64,000 nt of DNA from Gammaproteobacteria bacterium (GCA_026398875.1 JAPLSB010000012.1:34323-98322); one strand, 5' to 3'; numbered from the stretch's first letter, positions 26,072 through 36,331 are shown. Made by a program: numbers and translations. Notes: a model not told the origin generated them from the sequence alone.

Positions 26072-29000
26072 TCAGGCGATCGGGTCGGGCTTCTTCGCGG
26101 TGTCGTCACCGCCGGCTGGCACGACCGCGACCGGCGCTTCCGCAACCGCCAGCACTGCTGCTGCTGGCGCGGCTTCCACTTCCGGAACGGCTTCCGCTTC
26201 CGGTGCGGCGGCAACGTCAACTGCTGCCGGCGCTTCGGCGATGACGGCGGCCTCGGGTTCCATGGTCGCCACCACGACCTGCGGTTCCGGCTCGGCGGCA
26301 GCCACTGCCTCGACCACGACGACCGGGGCCTCCGCCGCCGGCGCTGCCGGGGCGATCACGTCCGCGACCTCGACGACGACCGGCGCAGGCACTGCGTCGG
26401 CAATCACTTCGACGACGGGCGCGGTCTGAACCGCAACCGCCTCCGTCACCTCAGCGACTTCGACCGCCGGTGCTGCCGCCACTTCGGCAATCACGGCGGG
26501 CTGTGCTTCGACGGCCACTGCTTCGCTGACTGCCTCAACCGGCGCAGCCACCGCTTCGGCAACGACCTCGGTCGCGGCGACGACGGCAGCTGCTTCGCCG
26601 GAGACGGCGGCTTCGGCGGCCGGCGCATCGACAACCACGACTTCAGACGCGATCACCGCTGCGACACCTGCGGCCGCTTCGACGCGCACCGGGCGCTGAT
26701 CGCGGCGCGGTGCATAGCCGGGTTCATCGCTCGACGGCAGCACTTCGATGGCCGACGGATCGAACATCGGCGGGATCTCGTCGCCGCCGTTCGCACCGTT
26801 GATGCCGGCCTCGCTGTCGTCGCCATCGGCGCTGTCATCGCCAGCATCGCCTTCAGCGCCCGGCACGGCGTTCGGGTTGCGCTCGCCGTTTTCGCCATTG
26901 CGACCGCGACCGCGACCGCGACGCCCGCGGCGGCCGCGACGGCCACCGCCTTCGCGTGGTTCACCACCGGCTGCAGCCGGATCGGACGCAGCGGCTGCCG
27001 CTTCGCCTTCGGCCGGATTGTCGACTGCCGTCGTCGCCAGCAGCGCGCTCATCGATTCGGCCGGTGCGGCAGCGGCCTCGGCGATCAGCGGAGCCGCGAC
27101 GACGACCGCTGCGGCTGCCGCAACCGGCAGTTCGCCATCAGCGGCAGCGGCTGCCGCCGCCGGTGCCGGGCGCGGATTCTGGTTCTGGTTCTGGTTCTGG
27201 TTCTGGGGCTGACGTGGCTGCTGCGGCTGGCGCGGCTGCTGCTGGCCACGGCCTTCATTGCGGCCTTCCTGACGACCCTGGCCACCGTTCTGGTTCGGGT
27301 TCTGCTGGCGGTTGTTGTTACCGCCTTCGGCACGCGCTTCATTGCCGTTGCGACCATCGCGGCGCGGCTGCTGCTGGCCGTCCTGCTGCGGCCGGCCGCC
27401 GTCACGGCGTCCATCACGGTTGCCATCACGTCCACCTTCAGCACGGCCATCGCGGCGCGGCTGACCGTCCTGCGGCCGGCCGCCATCGCGGCGCCCATCC
27501 CGATTTCCGTCCCGGTTGCCATCGCGCCCGCCATCCCGACGCTGGCCCTGCTGCTGGCCGCCGTTACGCGCTTGCTGCTGCTGGCGCGGATTGTTGCCGT
27601 TGCTGGTGTTGCTGCCGCCCGAGCTCTGCGACGGCTTGCTGTCGTTACTGCTGCTGCGCTTGCCGAAGCCGAACAGGCGGCCCAGCCACGCGAAGAAGCC
27701 GCCGCCGGATTCGACCGGCTGCATCACCGCGACCGGTGCCGGCAGTGGCGCCTTGGCGGCAGCCGGCACGGCGATCGTCGGATCCGGCGCATCGAGCGGC
27801 AGCGGCGCCGGCGCGTTCGGCAGCAGCGCCTTGACCGCCGCTTCGCCGGAGGCACCACGCGGACCCTGCGGCGCGCCGGCGCCGACCAGCGCAGCACGGG
27901 CATCGGCCTTGAAGTCCTGCGGCAGGCGGTAGCTCATGCCGGCGTTGTTGTCCTGCGTCATGTGATCGGTGCGCACGCGCAGGATTTCGTACTTCGGCGT
28001 TTCCAGCGTCTCGTTCGGCACCAGCGTCACGACCACCATGTAGCGCGATTCCAGCTCGGCGATCACGCCGCGCTTCTCGTTGAGCAGGAAGGTGGCGACA
28101 TCGACCGGCAGCTGCGCGATCACGCGGCCGGTGCGGTCCTTCATGCACTCCTCCTCGATCAGGCGCAGGGCGGCCAGCGCCAGCGATTCGACCGAGCGGA
28201 TCTGGCCGCGGCCTTCGCAGCGCGGGCAGGCGATCTGGGTGTGTTCGGACAAGCTGGGGCGCAGGCGCTGACGGCTCATTTCGAGCAGGCCGAAGCGGCT
28301 CAGGCGGCCGACCTGCACGCGGGCGCGGTCGATGTCGCAGGCTTCCTGCACTGCCTTCTCGACTTCGCGCTGGTTCTTGGTCGAGTTCATGTCGATGAAA
28401 TCGATCACGATCAGGCCGCCGAGATCGCGCAGGCGCAGCTGGCGGGCGATTTCCTCGGCCGCTTCCAGGTTGGTCTGCAGCGCGGTTTCCTCGATGCCAC
28501 CACCACCGGTCGCCTTCGCCGAGTTGATGTCGATCGCGGTCAGCGCCTCGGTGTGGTCGATGACGATCGAGCCACCGGACGGCAGGCGAACCATGCGCTC
28601 GTGCGCCGATTCGATCTGGCTTTCGACCTGGTAGCGCGAGAACAGCGGGATGTCGTCGCGATACAGCTTGAGCTTGTGCTTCTCGGCCGGCATCGAGCGC
28701 TCCATCTGCGCTCGCGCTTCCTCGTAGATTTCGGCGTTGTCGACGATCACTTCGCCGATGTCCGGGCGCAGGTAGTCTCGCAGCGCGCGCAGCACCACGT
28801 TGTTTTCCTTGTACAGCGGGAACGGCGCCGGCAATTCGCTGGCGGCCTGCGTGATCCGGCCCCAGGTGTCGGCGAGCTGATCGAGGTCGGTCTGCAGTTC
28901 TGGCGCCGAACGGCCGATGCCATTGGTGCGGACGATGATGCCCATGCCGTCCGGGATGGTCAGCGCGGCCAGCGCTTCGCGCGCTTCCTCGCGCTCCTCG

Positions 29001-29440
29001 CCCTCGACCCTTCGGGAAATGCCGCCGGCCTTCGGGTTGTTCGGCATCAGCACCAGATAGCGGCCCGCGAGGCTGACGTAAGTGGTGAGTGCCGCGCCCT
29101 TGTTGCCGCGCTCTTCCTTTTCGACCTGGACGATGATCTCCGAGCCTTCGGCGATCAGTTCACGCATGTTGTTCTTGCCACCGCCGCCGGACGGTGCGTT
29201 CGGCCGGTAGTAGTCGCGGTGGATTTCCTTCAGCGGCAGGAAGCCGTGGCGTTCGGCGCCGTAGTCGACGAAGCAGGCTTCGAGGCTCGGCTCGACGCGG
29301 GTGATCTTGCCCTTGTAGACGTTGGACCTGCGCTGCTCGCGCGATGCCAGCTCGATATCAAGGTCGTAAAGCTTCTGCCCGTCGACGATGCCCACGCGCA
29401 ACTCTTCGCGCTGTGTGGCGTTGATCAGGATTCTTTTCAT
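26072..29440 (-). CDS. rne: Ribonuclease E
   Basis: This 1122-residue endoribonuclease is the core of the RNA degradosome. The N-terminal half has the S1 domain and catalytic DNase-I-like fold, with [10 protein letters not shown] and [19 protein letters not shown] carrying the two metal-binding aspartates. The zinc-link CPRCEGRG follows. The C-terminal half is low-complexity: repeated basic RDG/NRDG units (about 27300-27560), Gln/Asn-Gln runs, then Ala/Val/Glu-rich sequence, as expected for RNA-binding and partner-docking regions. I start at ATG 29440 ([21 protein letters not shown]), the universal RNase E start. Its long 5' leader, divergent from rluC, is probably where it autoregulates, as in other gammaproteobacteria. 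Confidence 0.97.
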   Translation of the reverse strand: MKRILINATQREELRVGIVDGQKLYDLDIELASREQRRSNVYKGKITRVEPSLEACFVDYGAERHGFLPLKEIHRDYYRPNAPSGGGGKNNMRELIAEGSEIIVQVEKEERGNKGAALTTYVSLAGRYLVLMPNNPKAGGISRRVEGEEREEAREALAALTIPDGMGIIVRTNGIGRSAPELQTDLDQLADTWGRITQAASELPAPFPLYKENNVVLRALRDYLRPDIGEVIVDNAEIYEEARAQMERSMPAEKHKLKLYRDDIPLFSRYQVESQIESAHERMVRLPSGGSIVIDHTEALTAIDINSAKATGGGGIEETALQTNLEAAEEIARQLRLRDLGGLIVIDFIDMNSTKNQREVEKAVQEACDIDRARVQVGRLSRFGLLEMSRQRLRPSLSEHTQIACPRCEGRGQIRSVESLALAALRLIEEECMKDRTGRVIAQLPVDVATFLLNEKRGVIAELESRYMVVVTLVPNETLETPKYEILRVRTDHMTQDNNAGMSYRLPQDFKADARAALVGAGAPQGPRGASGEAAVKALLPNAPAPLPLDAPDPTIAVPAAAKAPLPAPVAVMQPVESGGGFFAWLGRLFGFGKRSSSNDSKPSQSSGGSNTSNGNNPRQQQQARNGGQQQGQRRDGGRDGNRDGNRDGRRDGGRPQDGQPRRDGRAEGGRDGNRDGRRDGGRPQQDGQQQPRRDGRNGNEARAEGGNNNRQQNPNQNGGQGRQEGRNEGRGQQQPRQPQQPRQPQNQNQNQNQNPRPAPAAAAAAADGELPVAAAAAVVVAAPLIAEAAAAPAESMSALLATTAVDNPAEGEAAAAASDPAAAGGEPREGGGRRGRRGRRGRGRGRNGENGERNPNAVPGAEGDAGDDSADGDDSEAGINGANGGDEIPPMFDPSAIEVLPSSDEPGYAPRRDQRPVRVEAAAGVAAVIASEVVVVDAPAAEAAVSGEAAAVVAATEVVAEAVAAPVEAVSEAVAVEAQPAVIAEVAAAPAVEVAEVTEAVAVQTAPVVEVIADAVPAPVVVEVADVIAPAAPAAEAPVVVVEAVAAAEPEPQVVVATMEPEAAVIAEAPAAVDVAAAPEAEAVPEVEAAPAAAVLAVAEAPVAVVPAGGDDTAKKPDPIA

Positions 29441-29931
29441 TGTTGCGGTCTCGAATGCTGTCTGTTGACACGCTCGACCGCGCGACACGGGATGCGACGC
29501 GTCTTTGGCGCGCCTCGATCGTTACGAAATGGTGAAGGTTCGATCGTCGATTCATCCCCGCCTCGTGCGGGAACGCTGGATAGTGCTGAACACCGGTCGA
29601 AGGACGGTCGGTGTTGCCGGGGTGGTACTGGACTGGCGCTGGCAGGGCGGGTGGTTTGCTACCATGCGGCCCGCCTGATCCCGTCAGGGCCTCGGCAATG
29701 ACCCGTGGGTCAGTCGCTGAGTTTTCGTGTCTGGCGCCTGCGCGACAGACGCGTCGAAGTGTGCCACGAACTTCCAGAAGGCGGTAGTTTTGCGTTGCCG
29801 CTCAAGGGCATGGCTCGAACCGTCGAACGTTTTTCCGCCGTCGACGCCTTGTCGATCACCCGCTGTCCGCCGGACCCCGTCGTCACGGTCCTGTCGCACC
29901 GCCGTCACAACGCAGCCCCGCCGAGATCGCC
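29441..29931. other. Divergent rne-rluC intergenic region (rne 5' leader)
   Basis: This stretch of 491 bases has no convincing gene. It must contain the promoters of rne (minus) and rluC (plus). In E. coli the rne 5' leader is long and structured and mediates autoregulation; a similar leader probably lies here, but I cannot delimit its hairpins. A short frame at 29705-29931 (plus) lacks homology. Confidence 0.5.
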
Positions 29932-31536
29932 GTGAATCGCAAGTCCCCCAGCAAGTCCGCCGCTTCCCGTCCCTCGCCCAAGCCGGGCGCGCGCCCGGCG
30001 TCACGGCCCGCCTCGAACGCCGCGCCGCGTCCGGGCGCCAAGTCGTCAGCCCGGCCCACGTCAAAGGCGTCTTCCGGCGGCGCGGCGCGCAGCAGCAGCG
30101 AGCGTCCGGCCCGGAAGTCCTCCGCCAATTCGACGTACCAGCCGCGTCAGAAGGGCGACTGGAACAATGTGCTGAATCCGGCGCCAAGCCCGGCGCGGGC
30201 CGGCAAGCCGGCGAATCGGCCGTCGTCGAAGCCGTCCCCGGACCGGGCGGTGCGCAGCGAGCGCCCGGCGGCCAGGTTCGACAAGAAAGCCCGTCCGCAA
30301 GGCGAAGAGTGGAACAGCGGCCCGGCGCCAACGCGCGCGCCGCCGCGGACGGCGCGCGCGGCCGCCGCCCGATCGGCCGAACGACCGGCTGAACGCCCGA
30401 CCGAACGCCCACTCGAACGGCCGAAGCCGCGCCCGGCCGCCAGCGGTGCTGCCGCAAAGCCGCGCGCGTCCAAGCCTGCGTTCGGCAAGTCCTTCGGCAG
30501 CCGGCCGTCGGCAGCGAAGAAGAAGGTCACGGCTCCGAAGTTCAACCAGGTGTCGCGCGCTGCGGTGAAGGCCAAGGTTGCCGAGCCGGCGAACCTGCCG
30601 AGTGTCGTCGTGCACATGACCGTCGGTCCGAACGAGGACGGCCAGCGCATCGACAACTACCTGATGAAGTGCCTGCCCGGCGTGCCGAAGTCGCACATCT
30701 ACCTGATCCTGCGCTCCGGTCAGGTGCGGGTTGACGGCGGCCGGGTCAAGCCGGATCGCAAGATCGCGCTGGGCGAGGAAATCCGCATCCCGCCGGTCCG
30801 CATCGCCGAAAAGACCGAGCAGATCCGCGCGCCGGATGCGGTGCTGAACCGCCTGCGCGACGCGATCGTCTACGAGGACGAGCATTACCTGGCGATCTGC
30901 AAGCCGGCCGGTCTGGCGTCGCACGGCGGCACCGGCATCGCCTACGGCGTCATCGAGGCGGCACGCGGCTGGGGCAAGTACGACTTCCTCGAACTGGCCC
31001 ATCGTCTGGACCGCGACACCAGCGGCGTGCTGCTGCTGGCCAAGTCCCGTCCCGGCCTGCTGCGTGCCCAGCGTGCGTTCCGTGAAGGGCTGGCCGACAA
31101 GCGCTACTTCGCGCTGATCGTCGGCCGGCTGCAGGGCGGGGCGCGTGATGTCGACGCGGCCCTGGTCAAGCGCTCGATCCCGGGCGGCGAGCGCTTCATC
31201 GACATCGACGAGGAAGACGGCAAGCCGTCGAAGTCGCGCTTCGTGCCGCAGGCGCACTACAAGGACGCGACGCTCTGCGAAGTGCACATCTTCTCTGGCC
31301 GCACTCACCAGATCCGCGTTCATGCGCTGGCGCTCGGCCACCCGGTCGCCGGCGACCGCAAGTACGGCCTCCGGGACGATCAAAAGCCGATTCGCGACAA
31401 GGGCCTGCGGCGGATGTTCCTGCACTCGCACTTCCTTCAGCTGCCGGCTGACGGCGACTTCGGCAAGCTGATCCTCAACGCGCCGATGACCGAGGAACTG
31501 CGCGAGTTCCTCGACGTGCTCGGGCCGGGGCGCTGA
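29932..31536 (+). CDS. rluC: 23S rRNA pseudouridine synthase RluC with long basic N-terminal extension
   Basis: The C-terminal 330 residues are a standard RluC/RluD-family enzyme that converts specific uridines of 23S rRNA to pseudouridine. An S4 RNA-binding domain (RIDNYLMKCLPGVPKSHIYLI, then RVDGGRVKPDRKIALGEEIRIPP) precedes the catalytic HRLDRDTSGVLLLAK at residues 357-371, with D360 as the expected catalytic aspartate; GRTHQIRVH is also intact. The first roughly 195 residues are low-complexity, rich in Arg, Ala, Pro and Ser, including ERPAERPTERPLERP repeats. Such an extension is absent from E. coli RluC. GTG 29932 is the listed start, but translation could begin further in. Divergence from rne is conserved in gammaproteobacteria. 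Confidence 0.9.
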   Translation: MNRKSPSKSAASRPSPKPGARPASRPASNAAPRPGAKSSARPTSKASSGGAARSSSERPARKSSANSTYQPRQKGDWNNVLNPAPSPARAGKPANRPSSKPSPDRAVRSERPAARFDKKARPQGEEWNSGPAPTRAPPRTARAAAARSAERPAERPTERPLERPKPRPAASGAAAKPRASKPAFGKSFGSRPSAAKKKVTAPKFNQVSRAAVKAKVAEPANLPSVVVHMTVGPNEDGQRIDNYLMKCLPGVPKSHIYLILRSGQVRVDGGRVKPDRKIALGEEIRIPPVRIAEKTEQIRAPDAVLNRLRDAIVYEDEHYLAICKPAGLASHGGTGIAYGVIEAARGWGKYDFLELAHRLDRDTSGVLLLAKSRPGLLRAQRAFREGLADKRYFALIVGRLQGGARDVDAALVKRSIPGGERFIDIDEEDGKPSKSRFVPQAHYKDATLCEVHIFSGRTHQIRVHALALGHPVAGDRKYGLRDDQKPIRDKGLRRMFLHSHFLQLPADGDFGKLILNAPMTEELREFLDVLGPGR

Positions 31537-31560
31537 GCGCCGGCTTCACGGCAAACTTCC

Positions 31561-31659
31561 GGCTCACGCCAAGGCGCAAAGACGCAAAGCAAGAACGGCG
31601 AGAATTCGGTTGGTCATCAACCGGCTTTTCTTCGCCTCTTGGCGCTTTTGCGTGAGCCT
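31561..31659. repeat. Long imperfect inverted repeat B
   Basis: Left arm 31561-31590 and right arm 31624-31659 are imperfect inverted copies related to CTCACGCCAAGGCGCAAAGACGC. A small central hairpin (CGGTTG-GTCAT-CAACCG) sits between them. The unit would form a long hairpin just after rluC. It resembles inverted repeat A at 21288-21391. Confidence 0.75.
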
Positions 31660-31683
31660 GCATTCATTCCCGCCCTCGACCCC

Positions 31684-32337
31684 ATGCCCGAATTCGACCT
31701 GCTGATCTTCGACTGGGACGGCACGCTGGCCGATTCGGCCGGCCTGATCGTCAGCACCACGCAAGCGGCGATCCGCGATCTCGGCCTGCCGCCGCGCGAG
31801 AACCACCAGATTGCCGAGCTGATCGGCCTTGGGCTCGAAGACGGCATGCGCCGGCTGTATCCGGAGTTCGATCCACAGTGGGTGATGCGCCAGCTGCTGC
31901 TGCATCGGCGCGAATCCGGGCTGAAGATCCATTCCACGCCGCTGTTCGACGGTGCCGCCGAGGCACTCGCCGAACTGCGCGAGCGCGGGTTCCGGCTGGC
32001 GGTTGCCACCGGCAAGCCGCGGGCGGGGCTGGAAGGGGCATTCGACGATCACGGCCACGTCCGGCCGCTGTTCGAGATCAGCCGCTGTGCCGACGAAACC
32101 GCCGACAAGCCGCATCCGCTGATGCTCGAGGAAATTCTCCGCGAGACCGGTGTCCGGCCCGAGCGCGCGCTGATGATCGGGGATACCGAATACGACGTGG
32201 CGATGGCGCGCGCGATTGGCGTGCCGGCGCTCGGCGTCGCCTGCGGTGTCCACGATCCCGGTCGGCTGCGCAATGCCGGTGCCCGCGCCGTTGTCGACGG
32301 CGTGCATGTTTTGCCGGGCTGGCTGACCGGCCGTTGA
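31684..32337 (+). CDS. HAD-superfamily hydrolase, phosphoglycolate phosphatase-like
   Basis: This 217-residue cytoplasmic phosphatase belongs to the haloacid dehalogenase superfamily. Motif I is FDWDGTLADS (nucleophile D10, general acid D12), and motif IV is MIGDTEYDVAMARAIG. A helical cap domain lies between. The start ATG 31684 (MPEFDLLIFDWDG) fits the family; the in-frame extension to 31639 lies in an inverted repeat. Such a gene often follows rluC in gammaproteobacteria. The substrate may be phosphoglycolate or another small phosphomonoester. Confidence 0.9.
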   Translation: MPEFDLLIFDWDGTLADSAGLIVSTTQAAIRDLGLPPRENHQIAELIGLGLEDGMRRLYPEFDPQWVMRQLLLHRRESGLKIHSTPLFDGAAEALAELRERGFRLAVATGKPRAGLEGAFDDHGHVRPLFEISRCADETADKPHPLMLEEILRETGVRPERALMIGDTEYDVAMARAIGVPALGVACGVHDPGRLRNAGARAVVDGVHVLPGWLTGR

Positions 32338-32344
32338 GCGGTGC

Positions 32345-32941
32345 TCAGGGCAGCGGCTGGCCGATGTCCGCCAACAGCCGCCGGACCGCGATCAGCGGCA
32401 AGCCGACCAGCCCGGTGGCGTCTTCGCTGTCGATGGCATCGACCAGCGTGATGCCAAGGCCCTCGCTCTTGAAGCTGCCGGCACAGTCGAAGGCGGGCTC
32501 GGCATCGACATAGCGCTCGATTTCGGCAGTCGTCAGTGTCCTGAAGCGGACGCGAGTGACATCGACGTGCCGGTGCAGCGCTCCGCTGGCGTCGTGGACC
32601 AGGGCGACCGCCGTGATGAATTCGACCTGCTGGCCCGATTGCGCGGCAAGCTGTTCGATGGCGGCAGCCCGCGTGCCCGGCTTGCCCAGCACCCGCGTGC
32701 CGCAGGCCACCACCTGATCGGACCCGAGCACCCAGCGCTCGCGATGGCGGGTCGACAGCACTCGGGCCTTGGCCAGCGCCAGGCGCTCGGCCAGCGCCTG
32801 CGGTGCTTCGTCCGGTTGTCGGCTTTCGTCGGCGTCGGACGGCAGCGCCTCGAACGGCAGTCCCAGACGGGCCAGCAGGCTGGCGCGATAGCGCGAGCCG
32901 GAAGCCAGAATCAGCGGTTGCGCGGCAGTGATCGGCAGCAT
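32345..32941 (-). CDS. yceF: Maf-like nucleotide pyrophosphatase, YceF type
   Basis: This 198-residue protein is a Maf-family nucleoside-triphosphate pyrophosphatase. LILASGSRYRASLLARLGLPF opens the protein and ESRQPDEAPQALAERLA, VLGSDQVV and SFKSEGLGITLVDAIDSED follow. The last stretch, then ATGLVGLPLIAVRRLL, fits the YceF subgroup that hydrolyses 7-methyl-GTP rather than dTTP/UTP-type Maf. I place the start at ATG 32941 (MLPITAAQPLILASGS); upstream in-frame sequence to 33025 lacks similarity. It converges on the HAD gene and is divergent from the calcium-binding protein gene. Confidence 0.9.
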   Translation of the reverse strand: MLPITAAQPLILASGSRYRASLLARLGLPFEALPSDADESRQPDEAPQALAERLALAKARVLSTRHRERWVLGSDQVVACGTRVLGKPGTRAAAIEQLAAQSGQQVEFITAVALVHDASGALHRHVDVTRVRFRTLTTAEIERYVDAEPAFDCAGSFKSEGLGITLVDAIDSEDATGLVGLPLIAVRRLLADIGQPLP

Positions 32942-33072
32942 GGTGCGGTCGGTATCGTCGTTCAGATGTATGGGTGGCGGGCGATCATCGCCCGGCATCG
33001 GGTACATTCGATGCATACGGATCAAAAATGCCGTGGCGACACGACGGCGCTGTCATTCCCCGGGTTCCATTG

Positions 33073-34935
33073 ATGAATGTGATTGTCCGCTGTTGCAGCG
33101 CCTTCCTGCTGCTTGTCGCCGTGTCGCTCGTACCGAACCGCCTGCTGGCGGCGCCTGAACTGACGGTCGACGGTGACGGCGACGGCGTGTCAGACGAGCG
33201 CGACGATTGCCCGAGCAGTGCCGCCGGCGTCGTCGTCGATGCCCGCGGCTGCAGCGTCGATACCGCCGCCGCAGGTGATACCGATGGCGACGGCGTGCTC
33301 GACGCAGCCGACCAGTGCCCATATTCGGACAGCAAGACGCGGGTCGATGCCGTTGGCTGTGCGCTGGACGACGACTTCGATGGTGTCGCCAATGGCCGCG
33401 ACCAGTGCCCGAATACGGCGGCCGGCGAGCGTGTCGATGTCCAGGGCTGCATCGTTGGCGCGCCAGCGGCGGCAGCTGCGGCAGACGCCACCCGGCAGAA
33501 GCAACCAGACGCACCATCGGCTGCAGCGGGACCGGCCGAAGTGCCCGCCGCCGCCGCGCCGCTGCCAGCGGCGGCCGAGCCGGTGGCGGCAGCTCCGGCG
33601 CCTGCGGCTGAACCGGTACCGGCTGTGGCTGCGGCGCCGGTTGCCGCTCCGGTTGCGGAACCGACCGCCGGACCCGCCGAAGTGCCCGCCGATGCCGCGC
33701 CGCTTCCGGCAGCGCTCTCGCCGCCTCAAGCGGTCGCCGAGCCACCGGCCGCAGTTCCGGCACCAACGCCTGAACCGGAACCAGCGCCAGCGCCAGCACC
33801 GGCGGTTGCTGCAGCTCCGGTTGCAGCACCGGCTGCCGCGACCGCTGCCGAACCGACCGAAGTACCGGTCGATGCAGTTCCGCCTCCTGCGCCGGCCGTC
33901 CCGGCTGAAGTCGTCGTCGAGACGCCGGTACCGGTGGCGCCTGCCGAGCCGGTCGCCGCAGTGCCGGTGCAAGCCCCGGCGCCGGTACCTGAGCCTGAGC
34001 CGCTGCCGGTCACTGCCGTTGCTCCCGCTGCCGAAATGCCGAAAACGGCACCTTCCGTCGAGCCAGTTGCTTCGGCACCGGTCACGTCACCCATACCGGG
34101 CAGCCCCGTCGTGCCCGAGCAGCTTGCCGAGAAGCCTGCGGCTGCCAGCACGGTGACGGAACCCACACCGCAGCCATTGCCGGTGCCGACCGAAACCCCG
34201 TTGACACTGGCCGAGCCGCCGGCAGCCGCGGGCCGCAACCCGGATAGCGGTCCGGCGTTGCCCAGCGTCATCGAGCCTGCCCGGGCCGTCGTCGACGAAC
34301 AGGCGCTGGTCCCGATCATCACGCCGATCGAGGAGCCGCTCACGGTCTTTGCCGCCGAACCTCCGCCGCAGCTTCTCGGTCCGATCGGCACGCCGATGCA
34401 GGCTGCCGAAGCGGCGCTGCAAGCGATGGGTCAGGCGTCGACGGCCGACACCGGCAACGACGCAGCCCAGCGCACCGATGGTGCGCAACCGCTGCCACGC
34501 GCGACCACCAGCGAGTCGGCTGCAGCGAAGCCTGCGCCAGCTGCCGTCGCGGTGACGCCGCAGCCGGAGCGTCCGCCTGCAGTCGTGCAGCCGTCGGCGC
34601 AAGTACCGGCTCCGGCATCGGCACCGATCGCTGCGGCGCCGGTTCCGGTCGTGGCACCGCTGCCGGCTGAGGCTGAACCCGCTGCGTCGGTCGCCGGCAG
34701 CCAGGTGCCGGTCGTGTCGCCAGCAGTCAACCCGACGCGTCCCCGCAGCCTGCCGTCAGCGCCGGTGATCACGTTGAGTCCGGACGCCGTGCTTCAGTTG
34801 CAGCGGCATCCGACCAGCAAGGCCTCGGAGTTCATTCCGCTTCCGCCAAGCGCGCAGCCAGTGCCGGCAGAAAAGCCGTCAACGGCGACGCAGGCGCTGC
34901 CGAACGCTCCGGCTGTGACCCTGAAGCCGCAATAG
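33073..34935 (+). CDS. Secreted thrombospondin-type-3-repeat protein with long Ala/Pro/Val-rich tail
   Basis: This 620-residue protein has a signal peptide (FLLLVAVSLVPNRLLAAP). Three calcium-binding thrombospondin type 3 repeats follow within about the first 130 residues: DGDGDGVSDERDDCP, DTDGDGVLDAADQCP and DDDFDGVANGRDQCP, each ending in a D/V-x-x-GC unit. The remaining roughly 480 residues are a low-complexity chain of Ala, Pro, Val and Glu with no folded domain I can see. In many related proteins such repeats lead to an OmpA peptidoglycan-binding domain, but none is present here. It may span the periplasm or be surface-exposed; the role is unknown. Confidence 0.75.
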   Translation: MNVIVRCCSAFLLLVAVSLVPNRLLAAPELTVDGDGDGVSDERDDCPSSAAGVVVDARGCSVDTAAAGDTDGDGVLDAADQCPYSDSKTRVDAVGCALDDDFDGVANGRDQCPNTAAGERVDVQGCIVGAPAAAAAADATRQKQPDAPSAAAGPAEVPAAAAPLPAAAEPVAAAPAPAAEPVPAVAAAPVAAPVAEPTAGPAEVPADAAPLPAALSPPQAVAEPPAAVPAPTPEPEPAPAPAPAVAAAPVAAPAAATAAEPTEVPVDAVPPPAPAVPAEVVVETPVPVAPAEPVAAVPVQAPAPVPEPEPLPVTAVAPAAEMPKTAPSVEPVASAPVTSPIPGSPVVPEQLAEKPAAASTVTEPTPQPLPVPTETPLTLAEPPAAAGRNPDSGPALPSVIEPARAVVDEQALVPIITPIEEPLTVFAAEPPPQLLGPIGTPMQAAEAALQAMGQASTADTGNDAAQRTDGAQPLPRATTSESAAAKPAPAAVAVTPQPERPPAVVQPSAQVPAPASAPIAAAPVPVVAPLPAEAEPAASVAGSQVPVVSPAVNPTRPRSLPSAPVITLSPDAVLQLQRHPTSKASEFIPLPPSAQPVPAEKPSTATQALPNAPAVTLKPQ

Positions 34936-35005
34936 AGCCACTGCTGACGGTCTGGACCATCGACCCGGACAGCGGCTGAAACCGGCCGAACCTGCGCTGA
35001 CCGCC

Positions 35006-36133
35006 TCAGCGACCGTGCTGCAATGCCGGCAGGACCTGTCCGCGGAATGCCGGTTCCAATGCAGCGGCACGGGCCAGACGGGTTTCGACAGCGTCGGCTT
35101 CCGGCACCGGCATCAGCCAGCCGGCAAGGCCGTCTTCGAGCAGGCCGGCAATCATCTCGATGTGCTCGTCGTGATCGTTGAGCGCCGGGATGTAGCGGAA
35201 CGCGCTGCCGCCATGGGCAACGAAGTCCTCGCCGACGCCGATCGAGATTTCCTCCAGCGTTTCCAGGCAGTCGGCGGCAAAGCCGGGGCACATCACGTCA
35301 AGGGTCTTGACGCCGCGCGTGGCCAGCGCGCGCACGGTGGCGTCGGTGTACGGCTGCACCCAAGGTGCCTTGCCGAAGCGGCTCTGGAAGCTGATCGAAT
35401 AGCTGTCCTTCGGCAGCTCCAGCGCTTCGGCGAGCAGGCGGCCGGTCTTCTGACACTGGCAGTAATACGGATCGCCGGCGGTGACGTAGTGCTGCGGCAC
35501 GCCGTGGAACGACATCAGCAGATGATCGCCGCGGCCATGCGTGTCCCAGTGCCGGCGCACGCTGTTCGACAACGCCGCGATGTGGCTCGGATGATCGTGG
35601 TAGCAGCTCATCGTGCGCATTTCCGGCATCCAGCGCCGCTTCTGCGTTTCGGCGAACACCGCATCGAAGCAGGCGGCCGTGGTCGAGCCGGAGTACTGCG
35701 GATACAGCGGCAGCACGACGATGCGCCGCACGCCCTGCTGTTCAAGCGCGGCAATCGCCGACTCCACACTTGGATTGCCGTAGGTCATCGCCAGCTCCAC
35801 CGGCACATCGCGGCCGTACTGGGCAGCGAGCTTCGCTTTCAGCTTCGCCGCCTGGCGCTTCGAATGGACCAGCAGTGGTGAACCTTCGTCCATCCAGATC
35901 GAGCCGTAGGCATGCGCCAGACGTTTCGGACGGAACGGCACGATGAACAGGTACAGGATCGGCAGCCACAGCGCGCGCGGCAGCTCGACGACGCGCGGGT
36001 CGCCGAGGAACTGGGCGAGGTATCGGCGGATCGCCGGGCCGGTCGGCGCGTCGGGCGAGCCGAGGTTCATCAGCAGTACACCGGTGCGGCCGGTGGCGCG
36101 GTGGGCGACGTCGGTCAGGTTGGGGGCTTTCAT
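35006..36133 (-). CDS. hemH: Ferrochelatase
   Basis: This 375-residue enzyme inserts Fe2+ into protoporphyrin IX, the last step of heme synthesis. TGVLLMNLGSPDAP opens the domain, YPQYSGSTTAA follows, and the catalytic histidine is H210 in LLMSFHGVPQHYV. The downstream CPGFAADCLETLEEI carries the conserved glutamate. The start at 36133 (MKAPNLTDVAHRATG) gives a normal length; the frame continues open upstream for over 1 kb on the opposite strand of metY but lacks similarity. It is divergent from metY. Confidence 0.95.
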   Translation of the reverse strand: MKAPNLTDVAHRATGRTGVLLMNLGSPDAPTGPAIRRYLAQFLGDPRVVELPRALWLPILYLFIVPFRPKRLAHAYGSIWMDEGSPLLVHSKRQAAKLKAKLAAQYGRDVPVELAMTYGNPSVESAIAALEQQGVRRIVVLPLYPQYSGSTTAACFDAVFAETQKRRWMPEMRTMSCYHDHPSHIAALSNSVRRHWDTHGRGDHLLMSFHGVPQHYVTAGDPYYCQCQKTGRLLAEALELPKDSYSISFQSRFGKAPWVQPYTDATVRALATRGVKTLDVMCPGFAADCLETLEEISIGVGEDFVAHGGSAFRYIPALNDHDEHIEMIAGLLEDGLAGWLMPVPEADAVETRLARAAALEPAFRGQVLPALQHGR

Positions 36134-36331
36134 GCGGATCGGGAATTCAGGGCCCTCAGTGTATCGGTGGCGGCGCCGACAGGCCTGACGAATGCGGCTA
36201 CTAAGCGTTTGGACTTTCCTTGGAACCGGACTGCGGGTGTAGCGTCTGCCGCGCCAGCCGTCCAGCCCAGCCGTCCAGCGTTGACGGCTCGTGCGCCACT
36301 TCCACCCGACAGTACCGCCGAGAACGACACA

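Noticed and set aside
26051..29701. 1216-codon plus-strand frame covering rne
   Set aside because: It is the antisense of the GC-rich low-complexity rne gene, with Arg/His-rich repeats; the minus-strand frame contains all RNase E motifs.
29777..29792. ops-like GGCGGTAGTTTTGCG upstream of rluC
   Set aside because: One mismatch to GGCGGTAGC, no JUMPStart neighbour and no polysaccharide operon downstream.
36134..36331. Possible SAM riboswitch ahead of metY
   Set aside because: No recognisable SAM-I, SAM-II or SAH pattern; only a short CAGCCGTCCAGC duplication is present.
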